From an uncultured Fretibacterium sp. (lineage in GTDB: Bacteria > Synergistota > Synergistia > Synergistales > Aminobacteriaceae), in the NCBI GenBank assembly GCA_937900285.1, contig CALCEM010000031.1:1-42532 (forward strand): a stretch of 42,532 nucleotides of DNA. The letters run 5' to 3'. The notes under the pieces are model-generated. The model saw nothing but the letters and a program-made list of their open reading frames with translations, made no database searches and was not told the origin of the DNA. Below are positions 1 through 7,131 of the stretch, piece after piece. Positions within the stretch are counted from its first letter, which is position 1. Each line of letters starts with the position of its first letter. Made by a program: the position numbers and the translations under genes.

Positions 1-2
1 GA

Positions 3-398
3 GAGTTATACAGGAAATTTCATAATAATTCGTATACAAGACAGAAAGTTACAGAACGCGTAAATGAATTAATGGCAGATTATCAAGTGAGAAACAAGCG
101 CGGAATTTTTGAATATATTCTGGATGGTGAAAAAAATAAACAGCTTTTAGATATCCGAGTATTTGATGAGCACATTAAAAAAATTGTTTACGAAAAGCAG
201 ACGCGTGAAGCAAAGGGGAAAAAAATTTCAAATTGTCCGTTATGCGCATTAGAAAAGAACAGCAATCACGATAAAATTTATAAAATTACAGAAATGGAAG
301 CTGATCACGTTACGGCGTGGACTAAAGGAGGCGAGACAAGTATTGAAAACTGTCAGATGCTCTGTAAAAATCACAACAGATCAAAGGGGAATAAATAA
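3..398 (+). CDS. DUF262/HNH endonuclease family protein, C-terminal part (cut by left edge)
   Basis: The reading frame is open back to the window edge, so this is the C-terminal end of a longer protein; the ATG at 72 is probably internal. The visible part carries an HNH nuclease domain: CPLC, then EADHVTAW with the metal/catalytic His, then a second zinc-type half, MLCKNHNRSKGNK. The stretch before it (EYILDGEKNKQLLDIRVFD) matches, from memory, the region ahead of the HNH domain in DUF262-type (COG1479, GmrSD-related) proteins, which often act in defence against modified or foreign DNA. The N-terminal DUF262 NTPase/DNase part would lie outside the window, so the full architecture is inferred. 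No partner gene follows on the same strand within 70 bases; the next transcription unit is cys. Confidence 0.75.
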   Translation, partial: ELYRKFHNNSYTRQKVTERVNELMADYQVRNKRGIFEYILDGEKNKQLLDIRVFDEHIKKIVYEKQTREAKGKKISNCPLCALEKNSNHDKIYKITEMEADHVTAWTKGGETSIENCQMLCKNHNRSKGNK

Positions 399-416
399 AA
401 TAAAATAAATATATTA

Positions 417-444
417 TTGCGAAATTTTTTTAATTGTGTAATAA
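417..444 (+). promoter_or_regulatory. Putative promoter for the cys leader and cysK-cysE
   Basis: TTGCGA at 417-422 and TAATAA at 439-444 are separated by 16 bases and resemble a sigma-70 type -35/-10 pair. Transcription would start near 451, just before the short Cys-rich reading frame. Assignment is by eye only. Confidence 0.35.
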
Positions 445-486
445 TTCACGCGTTTTAAAAATTTTTTGATGGCAGGTGTAAAAGTT

Positions 487-543
487 ATGTCGCACATTTT
501 CAATTTCAATCTCTCCAATGGTGTGCGGTGTTGCTGTCGTTAG
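487..543 (+). CDS. Putative cysteine leader peptide upstream of cysK
   Basis: An 18-codon reading frame, MSHIFNFNLSNGVRCCCR, starts at ATG 487 and stops at TAG 541-543. AGGTG at 474-478 lies 8 bases upstream of the ATG and could serve as ribosome binding site; an in-frame ATG at 469 would give six more residues. The last codons are three consecutive Cys codons (TGT TGC TGT, 529-537), Arg and stop. Placed between a likely promoter and cysteine synthase, this has the form of a ribosome-stalling attenuator that senses charged Cys-tRNA. Poly-cysteine leader peptides acting this way are known in mycobacteria. A GTGCAA/TTGCAC hairpin follows at 559-587. Function is inferred from codon content and position. 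Confidence 0.6.
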   Translation: MSHIFNFNLSNGVRCCCR

Positions 544-558
544 AAATATTTTTCAGTT

Positions 559-587
559 GTGCAAGTTATTATTATTTTTGGTTGCAC
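559..587 (+). promoter_or_regulatory. Leader hairpin between Cys peptide and cysK
   Basis: GTGCAA (559-564) can pair with TTGCAC (582-587) around a 17-base AT-rich loop, 16 bases after the leader stop codon. GTGC at 523-526, within the leader coding sequence, could instead pair with GCAC at 584-587, allowing mutually exclusive folds. No U-tract follows, so this is not an ordinary intrinsic terminator. The rest of 588-677 is AT-rich with nothing recognisable until the cysK ribosome binding site (AAGGAGAG, 678-685). Confidence 0.3.
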
Positions 588-697
588 CCTTTCAGTTTGT
601 AAATAATTTTAATTCACGAGTTTTATTTAATTTACGTTTTATGACGCAATAATATTATTATTAATATAATTTTAAGTAAGGAGAGAAATTTTTTATC

Positions 698-1630
698 ATG
701 TCGGATTTTTATAACTCAATCGATGAACTAATCGGAAAAACGCCGTTACTTGAATTAAAAAAAACTGAGGCAAAGTTTAATTTAAACGCAAAAATTTTTG
801 CTAAGCTCGAATATTTTAACCCGGCCGGAAGCATTAAAGACCGTATAGCTAAGGCAATGATCGATGACGCAGAAGAAAAAGGAATTTTGAAACCGGACTC
901 CGTAATAATTGAACCAACCAGCGGTAATACAGGCATCGGATTAAGTGCAATAGCTGCAGCACGAGGCTATAAAGCTATTATAGTCATGCCCGAAACGATG
1001 TCGCTCGAACGCAGATTATTAATGCAGGCTTACGGCGCAGAATTAATTTTAACTGAAGGTTCTAAAGGCATGGCCGGAGCAATTATGCGGGCTAAAGAAC
1101 TAGCGCAAAAACTTCCAAATAGTTTTATACCTGGACAATTTGTAAACCCAGCAAACCCCGAAATACATAAAAAAACTACTGGCCCGGAAATTTATGAAGC
1201 TCTCAACGGCAAAATTGATATTTTTGTGGCAGGCGTTGGGACTGGCGGAACTTTAACGGGAACGGGAGAATTTTTAAAAAGCAAATTGCCAAATATAAAA
1301 ATTGTAGCGGTAGAACCGGCGAGTTCTCCAGTTTTGTCAAAAGGAAAATCAGGCCCGCATAAAATTCAGGGTATAGGCGCAGGATTTATCCCGGATACTT
1401 TGAATACAAAAATTTATGATGAGGTCATCGCCGTTGAAAATGAAGAGGCTTTTTCTGCAACGAGATCGAACGGTAAAACAGAAGGCTTTTTAATTGGAAT
1501 TTCATCGGGTGCTGCTCTTTGTGCGAGTTTGAAATTAGCTCAACGCCCGGAAAACGCAAATAAAAATATTGTCGCAATATTCCCGGATAATGGCGAGCGT
1601 TATTTATCATCAGGAATATTTCAGGAATAA
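698..1630 (+). CDS. cysK: Cysteine synthase A (O-acetylserine sulfhydrylase)
   Basis: A 310-residue PLP enzyme that makes L-cysteine from O-acetylserine and sulfide in the cytoplasm. The PLP-binding lysine is K47 in NPAGSIKDR (41-49), the substrate/PLP loop is PTSGNTGIG (73-81), and the C-terminal GISSGAAL motif is present; the length is normal for the family. AAGGAGAG lies 12 bases before the ATG. cysE follows after 30 bases, so one operon probably makes O-acetylserine and converts it. The long leader with a Cys-Cys-Cys peptide suggests cysteine-dependent attenuation. Cystathionine beta-synthase is a less likely alternative, because there is no CBS-pair extension. Confidence 0.95.
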   Translation: MSDFYNSIDELIGKTPLLELKKTEAKFNLNAKIFAKLEYFNPAGSIKDRIAKAMIDDAEEKGILKPDSVIIEPTSGNTGIGLSAIAAARGYKAIIVMPETMSLERRLLMQAYGAELILTEGSKGMAGAIMRAKELAQKLPNSFIPGQFVNPANPEIHKKTTGPEIYEALNGKIDIFVAGVGTGGTLTGTGEFLKSKLPNIKIVAVEPASSPVLSKGKSGPHKIQGIGAGFIPDTLNTKIYDEVIAVENEEAFSATRSNGKTEGFLIGISSGAALCASLKLAQRPENANKNIVAIFPDNGERYLSSGIFQE

Positions 1631-1660
1631 TAAAAATAATAAAAATAAAAATATAAAATC

Positions 1661-2461
1661 ATGAACTTAAACGACGCTGTAAGAATTTCGCGCGATGAAT
1701 TGAGAAAAATTCCAAAAGACACGGCTCAATCATTTAATAACGTTAAGGAACTTGCAGAAGAAGCATTTAAAAATTTATTGGCTTCAATGTTTCCGTTGCA
1801 TATAAATCCAAATCGATCGGATGTTACGTCATTATTGGAGAGTGCTGCGAGGAATTTATTTGAAGTACTTTTGAAGGTCAGCGATGAACCGGAATTTTTT
1901 ACATCGGCGTTAATTTTGAGATTGCCGGAAATTAAACGGATGCTCTTAACAGATATCGAAGCAGCTTACAGGGGCGACCCAGCAGCAAAAAGCCGTGATG
2001 AAATAATTTTGGCGTATCCTGCTTTTGTTGCTATAAGTGCTTACAGAATTGCTCATGAATTATTTGCGATGCAGATCCCTTTAATTCCGAGAATAATAAC
2101 TGAATACGCTCATAAATTAACGGGCATTGATATTCATCCGGGTGCTACGATCGGCGAATATTTTTTTATAGATCACGGCACTGGTGTAGTAATCGGAGAA
2201 ACTGCAACAATAGGAGACCGAGTAAAAATTTATCAAAACGTAACGATCGGCGCGAAAAGTTTCCAAGCTAACCCGGACGGAAGCCTGATAAAAAATATTA
2301 AACGCCACCCCGATATTGGCAACGATGTAATAATTTATGCTGGTGCTACGATTTTGGGCGGAGGTACTCATATTGGTGACGGCTGTGTTATCGGCGGAAA
2401 TGTTTGGTTAACGCATTCGGTGGACCCCGGCAAAACCGTAATAAACGAAGAACAAAAATAA
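1661..2461 (+). CDS. cysE: Serine O-acetyltransferase
   Basis: A 266-residue acetyltransferase that makes O-acetylserine from serine and acetyl-CoA, the substrate for the preceding cysK. The N-terminal half (about 1-150) is the helical SAT domain. The C-terminal half is a left-handed beta-helix, with HPGATIGEYFFIDHGTGVVIGE (active-site His and DHG motif), then NVTIGA and GAGATILGGGTHIG-like hexapeptide turns. This is the EpsC/CysE type of plant and bacterial enzymes. There is no good Shine-Dalgarno sequence; the 30-base A-rich spacer after cysK suggests co-transcription. The C-terminus ends soon after NVWLTHSV, and the Ile-terminated tail that binds CysK in some species is not evident. Confidence 0.93.
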   Translation: MNLNDAVRISRDELRKIPKDTAQSFNNVKELAEEAFKNLLASMFPLHINPNRSDVTSLLESAARNLFEVLLKVSDEPEFFTSALILRLPEIKRMLLTDIEAAYRGDPAAKSRDEIILAYPAFVAISAYRIAHELFAMQIPLIPRIITEYAHKLTGIDIHPGATIGEYFFIDHGTGVVIGETATIGDRVKIYQNVTIGAKSFQANPDGSLIKNIKRHPDIGNDVIIYAGATILGGGTHIGDGCVIGGNVWLTHSVDPGKTVINEEQK

Positions 2462-2476
2462 AAAAGAAAATAAATA

Positions 2477-2528
2477 AATAAAAAAATCCCCTTTGAATTA
2501 AAATATAAAAAAATAAATTCAGGGGGAT
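2477..2528 (-). terminator. Intrinsic terminator, minus-strand flagellar/ARH operon
   Basis: Arms 2486-2499 and 2516-2528 (GGGG core) pair with one small bulge. On the minus strand a T-rich run follows (complement of 2462-2485), as expected downstream of the ADP-ribosylglycohydrolase gene. It also separates that gene from the convergent cysE. Confidence 0.8.
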
Positions 2529-2547
2529 CATTAAATTTTCAAATATT

Positions 2548-3369
2548 TTAAATTTTTCTCCATTCGTCAAATTTTTTCAGGATATTTTTTAAATTTTCAT
2601 CGAGCTTGTTAAAAATTAAATTGCTTATTTCATCAGGAATTTTATATTCTGCTTCAGCTATCGAACACGTTACGGCCGCTAAAGTATCGGAATCTCCGCC
2701 GAGAGATATTGCGTTACGTAAAGCATCCTCAAAATTTACGGATTCCAAATAACATATAATCGCTTCCGGCACAGTTTTCTGACACGTCTCGTTAAAATAA
2801 TAATTCGGTCTTATGTCATCAAGTTTTCGGCTTAAATCATATTTATAATTTTGTTCAATATAATTTTTAATTTCGTTTTTGCTTTTTCCAGTCCGCGCCA
2901 TAAAAATAGCTGTTGCCGTTGCCTCTGCTCCTTTGATTCCTTCGGGGTGGTTGTGAGTAACTTCTGCGCTCAATCTAGCGAGCCGTTTAACCGTTTCGAG
3001 ATCATCAGAAGCCCAAGCAACCGGAGAAACTCTCATGGCCGACCCATTGCCAAAACTGTTATAAGGTTCTGGAAATGCATCAACAGGAGTAAAAAATAAC
3101 CAGTCGAAAAATTTTCCGCCGTAACCAGCATTTTCATATTTATGTCCGAGCCTCTGCATATCAAAAATTACTGCGCGTTTAAAATTTTCATCTTCAAATT
3201 CTGAATTTCGTTCAGCCATTAAAATCATTAAGGCATTTGCTACGGCCAAAGTCATAACAGTATCATCAGTAAAAAAATTTGTTTCGGTGATCAATTTAAA
3301 ATTTTTCGTTTTAATATTTTCAAATTCGTAAACGCTCCCGACGACATCTCCAACAATTGCGCCCAACAT
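2548..3369 (-). CDS. ADP-ribosylglycohydrolase family protein
   Basis: A 273-residue protein of the DraG/ARH fold, which removes ADP-ribose from proteins or nucleic acids using a binuclear Mg/Mn centre. Visible landmarks are GAIVGDVVGSVYE at the N-terminus, FTDDTVMT (metal ligands, about 35-42), GNGSAMRVSPVAW in the middle, THNHPEG, and SLGGDSDT near the C-terminus, which supplies the second set of metal-binding Asp residues. All expected motifs are intact. It starts 9 bases after flgC and is the last gene before a terminator, so it probably travels with the flagellar rod genes without an obvious functional link. The substrate cannot be deduced. Confidence 0.9.
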   Translation of the reverse strand: MLGAIVGDVVGSVYEFENIKTKNFKLITETNFFTDDTVMTLAVANALMILMAERNSEFEDENFKRAVIFDMQRLGHKYENAGYGGKFFDWLFFTPVDAFPEPYNSFGNGSAMRVSPVAWASDDLETVKRLARLSAEVTHNHPEGIKGAEATATAIFMARTGKSKNEIKNYIEQNYKYDLSRKLDDIRPNYYFNETCQKTVPEAIICYLESVNFEDALRNAISLGGDSDTLAAVTCSIAEAEYKIPDEISNLIFNKLDENLKNILKKFDEWRKI

Positions 3370-3378
3370 TTTTTTAAA

Positions 3379-3798
3379 TTATCCTCTCATAACTTCCAGA
3401 GCACTGTTCCATAAATCGCGCCCGGTCGTTACAACTGATAAATTTGCTTCATAAGCACGACTCGCCACAAGCATGTCCGTCATTTCTCGAACTAAATTTA
3501 CATTTGGGTAAGCAACGTAACCGTTTTCATCTGCGTCCGGGTGATCGGGCTGATAAGTCATGCGGGGTGCTCCTTGATCTTCGGCGATTCCTATAACTCT
3601 AACTCCTCCGATGTCTTCATAACCTCCGATGGTTTTGTCTAACATTTCAGCGAAAACCGGGACGCGGCGTTTATACGGTCCTCCATCGAGTGTTCTGGTC
3701 GTGTTGATATTTGCCAAATTTGATGAAATCGTATCCATCCAAAGTCTGTGAGCCGTTAAAGAACTTCCGGCGACTTCCATGCTTTCAAAAATTTTCAT
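3379..3798 (-). CDS. flgC: Flagellar basal-body rod protein FlgC
   Basis: A 139-residue proximal-rod subunit of the flagellar basal body. The N-terminal rod signature is present (SSLTAHRLWMDTISSNLANINTTRT, with NLANINTT as core), and the C-terminus has the classical helical end VREMTDMLVASRAYEAN followed by NSALEVMRG. Length matches the family. Its ribosome binding site AGGAG lies unusually far (16 bases) upstream. It follows flgB by 27 bases. fliE, which usually comes next, is absent here and an ADP-ribosylglycohydrolase takes that place. Confidence 0.95.
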   Translation of the reverse strand: MKIFESMEVAGSSLTAHRLWMDTISSNLANINTTRTLDGGPYKRRVPVFAEMLDKTIGGYEDIGGVRVIGIAEDQGAPRMTYQPDHPDADENGYVAYPNVNLVREMTDMLVASRAYEANLSVVTTGRDLWNSALEVMRG

Positions 3799-3825
3799 GA
3801 TAAATAAATTTTCACTCCTTTTAAA

Positions 3826-4242
3826 TTAGCGTCCGGATATTACGGATTTTAAAATTGCTAATTTGTTCGCGGCTATTCGCATAAATCCCGAATACATCAT
3901 ACGAGTTTCAGATAATACTGCCATTTCGCGTTCTGGATCAACGTTATTGCGGTCGAGCCTGTATCGTTCATCAATAATTTTATTATCTTGAGCATACACA
4001 TCAGAAATTTTTAACGGATGCGATGGGATATGCTGTTCATCAGTTACGGCCATGTGTAATTTTTTATCGTCCTCCATGACTTTCCGCATTTGATCCTCAA
4101 ACGATACATTATGACGCGCATAACCCGGAGTATTAGCATTTGCAATATTACGGCTGACTGCTTTAAATCTTTCGGCTAAACATTCAGATTCCTTTTCTAC
4201 AACGTTCCAAGTGTAATCACCAAACATTTTTTTATTTTGCAC
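3826..4242 (-). CDS. flgB: Flagellar basal-body rod protein FlgB
   Basis: A 138-residue proximal-rod protein. The N-terminal part carries SRNIANANTPGYARH, typical of the FlgB/rod family, followed by a polar middle and a C-terminal helix with ERYRLDRNNVDPEREMAVLSE and MRIAANKLAILKSVISGR. GGAGGTG lies about 12 bases before the ATG. flgC follows directly. The rest of the flagellar regulon is not in the window, so this is probably one end of a larger or dispersed set. Confidence 0.93.
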   Translation of the reverse strand: MQNKKMFGDYTWNVVEKESECLAERFKAVSRNIANANTPGYARHNVSFEDQMRKVMEDDKKLHMAVTDEQHIPSHPLKISDVYAQDNKIIDERYRLDRNNVDPEREMAVLSETRMMYSGFMRIAANKLAILKSVISGR

Positions 4243-4270
4243 CTCCGAATTTAAAATTTAATTTGGGTTA

Positions 4271-5053
4271 TTATAAACTATCAAAATTTAAGCCTGCTCT
4301 AATTCCAAAACGAGTTAAAACAAAATCATATTTTGCGGGATCATCCGGGCAAATTTTTTTAAATCCTTCCGTAATTTCGAGAGCTGTTTTTAAATCCGCT
4401 GATTTTCTTGATGTAAACCCCAATTTTTTAGCAATATTATACATGTGTGTATCAGTCGGGACTATCAGTTGAGCAGGTTTTATAATTTTCCAGCCTCCGG
4501 GATCGACTTCATCGGAGCGCACTAACCATTTTAAATATAAAAATAATCTTTTACATGCGCTGTTATCTCTCGGAGCTGAAATTAAATTAAAAGATTTTTC
4601 GCGCTTATTTTTTGACAGTTCATCAGAAAAAATATTTAATGCTTCGAGCAAATTATTATTTTTAATACTTATGCATTCACACATAAAATTTTCAATTGAA
4701 TTATATTTTTTTAGGACTTCCGAAATATTTTTTAATAAATTATTTATGTCGTATGCTGCCGTAAATCTGTGCTTAAAACTTTCGGGAATAATATTAAAAT
4801 TCGCGTTACTCAATAAAAATTTTTTTGGATCGCCGGTTAAATATTTTAAAATAAATTTTACGCTCTTCATAATTTGATTTACTCTGCCATATGCTAAAGA
4901 CGAAGCTATTAAGCCGACAATTTCGCGGTTATAAATTTCGTAATCGTATAAAAAATATAATGGGTCTGGATTTATTAATTTACGTCTTGCATAAACATAA
5001 TATAAACCTTCGAGAAATGATTTTAAATTTTTTTCGTCAAGTTTCATTTTCAA
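4271..5053 (-). CDS. TIGR02757 (DUF2400) family protein
   Basis: A 260-residue protein that I recognise as the TIGR02757/DUF2400 family from LIASSLAYGRVNQIMKSV near the N-terminus, KRLFLYLKWLVRSDEVDPGGW in the middle and LIVPTDTHMYNIAKKLGFTSRKSADL in the last third. The last segment resembles the helix-hairpin-helix/GPD region of DNA glycosylases, and a nucleic-acid role is sometimes inferred, but the biochemical function of the family is not established. The start has no clear Shine-Dalgarno; a second ATG two codons later is equally possible. The gene begins only about 10 bases after the terminator of the ferritin unit, so its promoter must overlap that hairpin or rely on read-through. flgB follows after 28 bases. 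Confidence 0.85.
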   Translation of the reverse strand: MKMKLDEKNLKSFLEGLYYVYARRKLINPDPLYFLYDYEIYNREIVGLIASSLAYGRVNQIMKSVKFILKYLTGDPKKFLLSNANFNIIPESFKHRFTAAYDINNLLKNISEVLKKYNSIENFMCECISIKNNNLLEALNIFSDELSKNKREKSFNLISAPRDNSACKRLFLYLKWLVRSDEVDPGGWKIIKPAQLIVPTDTHMYNIAKKLGFTSRKSADLKTALEITEGFKKICPDDPAKYDFVLTRFGIRAGLNFDSL

Positions 5054-5060
5054 AATTATA

Positions 5061-5109
5061 AAATAAAAAAGTGATCGAAGCCCAATATAAAAATATTAAA
5101 CTCCGATCA
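5061..5109 (-). terminator. Intrinsic terminator after ferritin
   Basis: On the minus strand TGATCGGAG (complement of 5101-5109) pairs with CTTCGATCA (complement of 5072-5080), with one G-T pair, and is followed by CTTTTTTATTTTAT. It closes the dfx-ftn unit. Confidence 0.75.
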
Positions 5110-5138
5110 GTGTCCAGTTTTAAAATGTGAGAAAATTT

Positions 5139-5627
5139 TTAACGGGAAGCTAATTCCCTGTCGATCATATACACGCTATGTTTATCATTTCCCAAAAATT
5201 CAAGCTGATTGACTATGCTGCTGGTATTATCTTCTTCTTCCATTTGTTCATCAACGTACCATTTTAAAAATGATTGTGTCGCGTAATCTTTTTCGTTCAC
5301 AGCTTGTTCAACAAGATTATAAATTCTTGACGTTACATACTGTTCATGTTTATAAGCAGTCTGAAAAACATCGAGAGCGTCATTATAATCATCTTTCGGT
5401 TTTGCAATTTCCGGAATAATTACTCTTGCACCGCGTTCATATAAATAATTTACAAATTTTTCGGCGTGTTCAACTTCTTCCGCGTACTGTTTTTTCATCC
5501 AGTGAGCCATGCCCTTCAAGCCCTGATCTTCAAAATATGCTGACATCGCCAAATAAATATATGCTGAATCGTATTCCGCTTTAATTTGTTCGTTAATTGC
5601 TTTCACAATTGAATCAGAAATTTTCAT
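5139..5627 (-). CDS. ftnA: Ferritin (non-haem, bacterial FtnA type)
   Basis: A 162-residue iron-storage ferritin. Ferroxidase ligands fall at the expected places: E18, E51, H54, E95 and Q128 (one position later than E. coli FtnA). The frame is open further upstream to 5705, but the ATG at 5627 is chosen because it sits 4 bases after the desulfoferrodoxin stop, has GGCGGA about 10 bases ahead, and gives the standard ferritin N-terminus. It is co-transcribed with dfx, and together they form an oxidative-stress pair: superoxide reduction and sequestration of iron away from Fenton chemistry. Confidence 0.95.
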   Translation of the reverse strand: MKISDSIVKAINEQIKAEYDSAYIYLAMSAYFEDQGLKGMAHWMKKQYAEEVEHAEKFVNYLYERGARVIIPEIAKPKDDYNDALDVFQTAYKHEQYVTSRIYNLVEQAVNEKDYATQSFLKWYVDEQMEEEDNTSSIVNQLEFLGNDKHSVYMIDRELASR

Positions 5628-5631
5628 AATT

Positions 5632-5997
5632 TTAAAGTTCCGCCTTCCATAATCCGTGCTTGTTGCAATATTCGCGTAAAGTTGCACCGGCTTTAGCACA
5701 TTCAAACGGCGCTTCAGGTTTTTCGCCTGGTTTTAAAAATTTTCTGCAGACTTTTTTATCATCAATTACTTCGATCCATTCAATATAATGATCCTCTTCC
5801 ATTGGATGCGCGATGCTTCCGACTTTTACGATGCCGTTTTCAAATACTGGCACGTGTTTTTCTTTAGCTGCGTCGGTAGTATTTTCGCGTAAAATTTTCA
5901 TCGCATCACCACAGCAAGAAATTTCACCACCGCCAACGTGCATAACTTCGATAATATTCCCGCATTTATTGCATTTTAATACGTTTAATTTTTCCAT
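5632..5997 (-). CDS. dfx: Desulfoferrodoxin (2Fe superoxide reductase)
   Basis: A 121-residue superoxide reductase, typical of anaerobes. Centre I (desulforedoxin-like FeS4) ligands are C9, C12, C28 and C29. Centre II, the catalytic Fe(His4Cys) site, is made of H48, H64, H70, C111 and H114, all present. It reduces superoxide to hydrogen peroxide using electrons from rubredoxin; a rubredoxin gene lies at 10658-10816. AGGGGAG lies about 12 bases before the ATG. The ferritin gene follows 4 bases after the stop. Confidence 0.96.
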   Translation of the reverse strand: MEKLNVLKCNKCGNIIEVMHVGGGEISCCGDAMKILRENTTDAAKEKHVPVFENGIVKVGSIAHPMEEDHYIEWIEVIDDKKVCRKFLKPGEKPEAPFECAKAGATLREYCNKHGLWKAEL

Positions 5998-6085
5998 TTG
6001 TGAATTTACTCCCCTTAAAAATTGTTTTAAATTTTAGCCTTTATTTTAAAATTTTCACATGAACAAATTACGCAAAAAAAAATTA

Positions 6086-6091
6086 TATAAT
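6086..6091 (+). promoter_or_regulatory. Putative -10 box for the PilW-like gene
   Basis: A perfect TATAAT lies 7 bases before the ATG at 6099 and no Shine-Dalgarno is visible, so the transcript may be leaderless or nearly so. No good -35 is seen at 16-18 bases. The 101-base gap 5998-6098 is the divergent control region of dfx and this gene. Confidence 0.3.
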
Positions 6092-6098
6092 TGCTATC

Positions 6099-7130
6099 AT
6101 GAAAATAAAAGATTTAAGAGCGCGAAAAGGTTTTATATTTACAGAAATTTTAACGGGTTTAATTTTACAGGCCGGATTAATTTTAAGCATGATGTTTTGT
6201 GCGAGATATTTAATATTATTTTACGTGAAGATGTCCCGGATATTATTAGCCCGCGAACGTGCTCAAAACGTAATTTTATATTTAGAGCCTAGAATTAAAA
6301 ACGCCGGTTTAGGTTTATGGAAGTGTCAGACCGATGCAAATACTTTTCATAATGTTTTCACTGATACTCAAATGGGATTAAAGGCACTCGAAGAATTTAA
6401 ATATCCGCTGAACGTTACAAATAATTTTTACAGCGGCGAACCTCCAAAAGATTTAAACGGAATAATTACGGGAAAATGTTTAAGCGTTTTATATTCGCCT
6501 CCGCATGAAGGTTTAAATGTGGTTCTGGAATCATCAAAAAGTGAAATATTACAAGTTAGCCCGGATCATCGAGCCAAAAATTATTTAATACGCGGAAATT
6601 ATGATAAAGACACATTTGATTCACGAGTTTACCATTATTCAGCAACAAGCCACCGGGATATAAGAAGCTGGATCGTTATTCCGTCTGCTGGTATTCCGTT
6701 TTTTGCGTGGCGAAATGGTAGTTACCTTGAAATAAAAATGTCATCAAGAACAAATTTAAAAGCAGAATTACCTGCCGTAACAGATTTTTTATTAATGCGC
6801 GCCGAAAGATTTTATACGTACACAATAGAAGACAGCAAAACCGGACAAAAATCTTACGAACTTCGAGCAGATGAACTCATTACAACAAAATGGAACGTTT
6901 CAAGCCTCGAAAAAGGAATTATAAAAATGCATCTGGAACTGCACAAAAAATCTAACACTCTGGATTTATATTTATTGAGCGAAGGCGGAGAATATGTTTC
7001 ATTGAGCGGCGGTGAAAATTCAAAGCCAAAAGCATGGCCGGACAATGCAGACTGGGACGACGAATTTTTAAAACATGAATTACACGTACAAAAAGCATCT
7101 TTTAAAATTGAGAACGTAAATTTTTATTAA
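6099..7130 (+). CDS. Prepilin-type (PilW-like) minor pseudopilin
   Basis: A 343-residue protein with a class III signal sequence: positive leader MKIKDLRARKG, predicted cleavage after G11, then F12 and the conserved E16 (FIFTE), followed by a hydrophobic helix to about residue 40. This is the N-terminus recognised by prepilin peptidase. The remaining 300 residues are a soluble domain without a motif I recognise. The length, with an early ARERAQNVILYLEPRIKNAGLG segment, resembles PilW/ComGF-type minor pseudopilins that prime type IV pili or type II secretion pseudopili. No other pilus gene is adjacent. It is convergent with radA, one base apart. Confidence 0.75.
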   Translation: MKIKDLRARKGFIFTEILTGLILQAGLILSMMFCARYLILFYVKMSRILLARERAQNVILYLEPRIKNAGLGLWKCQTDANTFHNVFTDTQMGLKALEEFKYPLNVTNNFYSGEPPKDLNGIITGKCLSVLYSPPHEGLNVVLESSKSEILQVSPDHRAKNYLIRGNYDKDTFDSRVYHYSATSHRDIRSWIVIPSAGIPFFAWRNGSYLEIKMSSRTNLKAELPAVTDFLLMRAERFYTYTIEDSKTGQKSYELRADELITTKWNVSSLEKGIIKMHLELHKKSNTLDLYLLSEGGEYVSLSGGENSKPKAWPDNADWDDEFLKHELHVQKASFKIENVNFY

Positions 7131-7131
7131 T

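Noticed and set aside
5628..5705. Upstream extension of the ferritin frame to 5705
   Set aside because: It would overlap the end of desulfoferrodoxin by 74 bases, and the added residues do not belong to ferritins; ATG 5627 has a ribosome site and gives the normal N-terminus.
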